Source: Legionella saoudiensis (lineage in GTDB: Bacteria > Pseudomonadota > Gammaproteobacteria > Legionellales > Legionellaceae). Taken from it: 64,000 nucleotides of DNA. Below are positions 63,821 to 64,000 of the stretch, in pieces (positions within the stretch are counted from its first letter, which is position 1; each line of letters opens with the position of its first letter). Under the pieces are notes generated by a model that did not search any database, was not told the origin of the DNA, and saw only the letters and a list, made by a program, of their open reading frames with translations. The position numbers and the translations under genes were made by a program. The stretch covers positions 1,054,001-1,118,000 of the forward strand of contig NZ_LN901324.1 in NCBI RefSeq assembly GCF_001465875.1. Direction: 5' to 3'.

Positions 63821-64000
63821 TAAGCGGCAACCTCACTTAACGCATGGTTTACTTGTGCCTCTTTATAATAGCAAGACAAAGCCACACGCTCATTCCCTAC
63901 TTTTCCAAGCTGGATAATAATATCAATGACTTGATTTAATTCCGCGCGAATTTCCTCATCACGCATGCTGGGCACATTATTTTGTTTGTATAGTTGCACC
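63820..64000 (-). CDS. C-terminal end of a VirB11-type traffic ATPase (cut by window)
   Basis: The last 60 codons read '...SMRDEEIRAELNQVIDIIIQLGKVGNERVALSC...', the closing beta-strand pattern of VirB11 hexameric ATPases, ending in TAA overlapped with virD4 ATG. The gene continues beyond 64000. It would drive substrate transfer with the T4SS. The call rests on this short end and position. Confidence 0.65.
   Translation of the reverse strand, partial: VQLYKQNNVPSMRDEEIRAELNQVIDIIIQLGKVGNERVALSCYYKEAQVNHALSEVAA

Noticed and set aside
1..64000. CRISPR array
   Set aside because: No set of evenly spaced identical 25-40-nt repeats was seen; protein repeats near 28,650-29,580 and the palindromic family do not fit.

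Overview
The window looks like a chromosome segment of a Legionella species other than L. pneumophila. The evidence is the moderately AT-rich sequence, an lspF-K type II secretion cluster, an eight-repeat Sel1 protein of LpnE size, a short Fis protein, two proteins that look like Dot/Icm effectors, and an OXA class D beta-lactamase. The species assignment is inference from gene content; no comparison could be run.

Positions 1-43,700 are conserved chromosome with a few accessory genes. In order they hold: a FAD oxidase fused to a methyltransferase (cut by the left edge); dnaQ-rnhA; the histidine-degradation pair hutU-hutH; a POT peptide transporter; rsfS-rlmH-mrdA-rodA (ribosome silencing, 23S rRNA methylation, cell elongation); rnhB; an oxidoreductase overlapping lpxB; fis; a coiled-coil membrane protein (effector candidate); htpG, a PLP enzyme, yaaA and glnA on the minus strand; the type II secretion genes gspF-G-H-I-J-K; a 43-residue tandem-repeat protein (effector candidate); a stand-alone malonyltransferase; an unknown protein; an LpnE-like Sel1 protein; pmbA; a phosphodiester glycosidase; nrdA-nrdB behind a DnaA box and paired NrdR-like boxes; a histidine-rich membrane protein; and an ABC exporter coupled to an OXA beta-lactamase. 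A palindromic 'tcattgcga...gaagcaaccc' repeat recurs in the intergenic gaps of this part.

Positions 43,728-64,000 look like one end of an integrated conjugative element lying against tRNA-Arg(CCU). Its backbone is an AlpA-like excisionase, a Ti-plasmid-style traD-traC / oriT / traA mobilisation module (MobQ relaxase), and at the far edge a VirB11-type ATPase stop-start coupled to a VirD4-type coupling protein. Behind the coupling protein come two tandem DUF1566 exported proteins and a beta-barrel outer-membrane protein. Cargo includes a GNAT acetyltransferase, an MFS transporter divergent from a LuxR-like ligand-binding domain that lacks a DNA-binding domain, a DUF3800 protein, an OLD-family ATPase/Toprim nuclease and several small exported or membrane proteins. 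The middle shows turnover: an IS256-family element splits a gene, a serine recombinase is frameshifted and deleted, and a second traA tail is left as a relic. No integrase and no second att copy lie inside the window, so the element must continue past 64,000.
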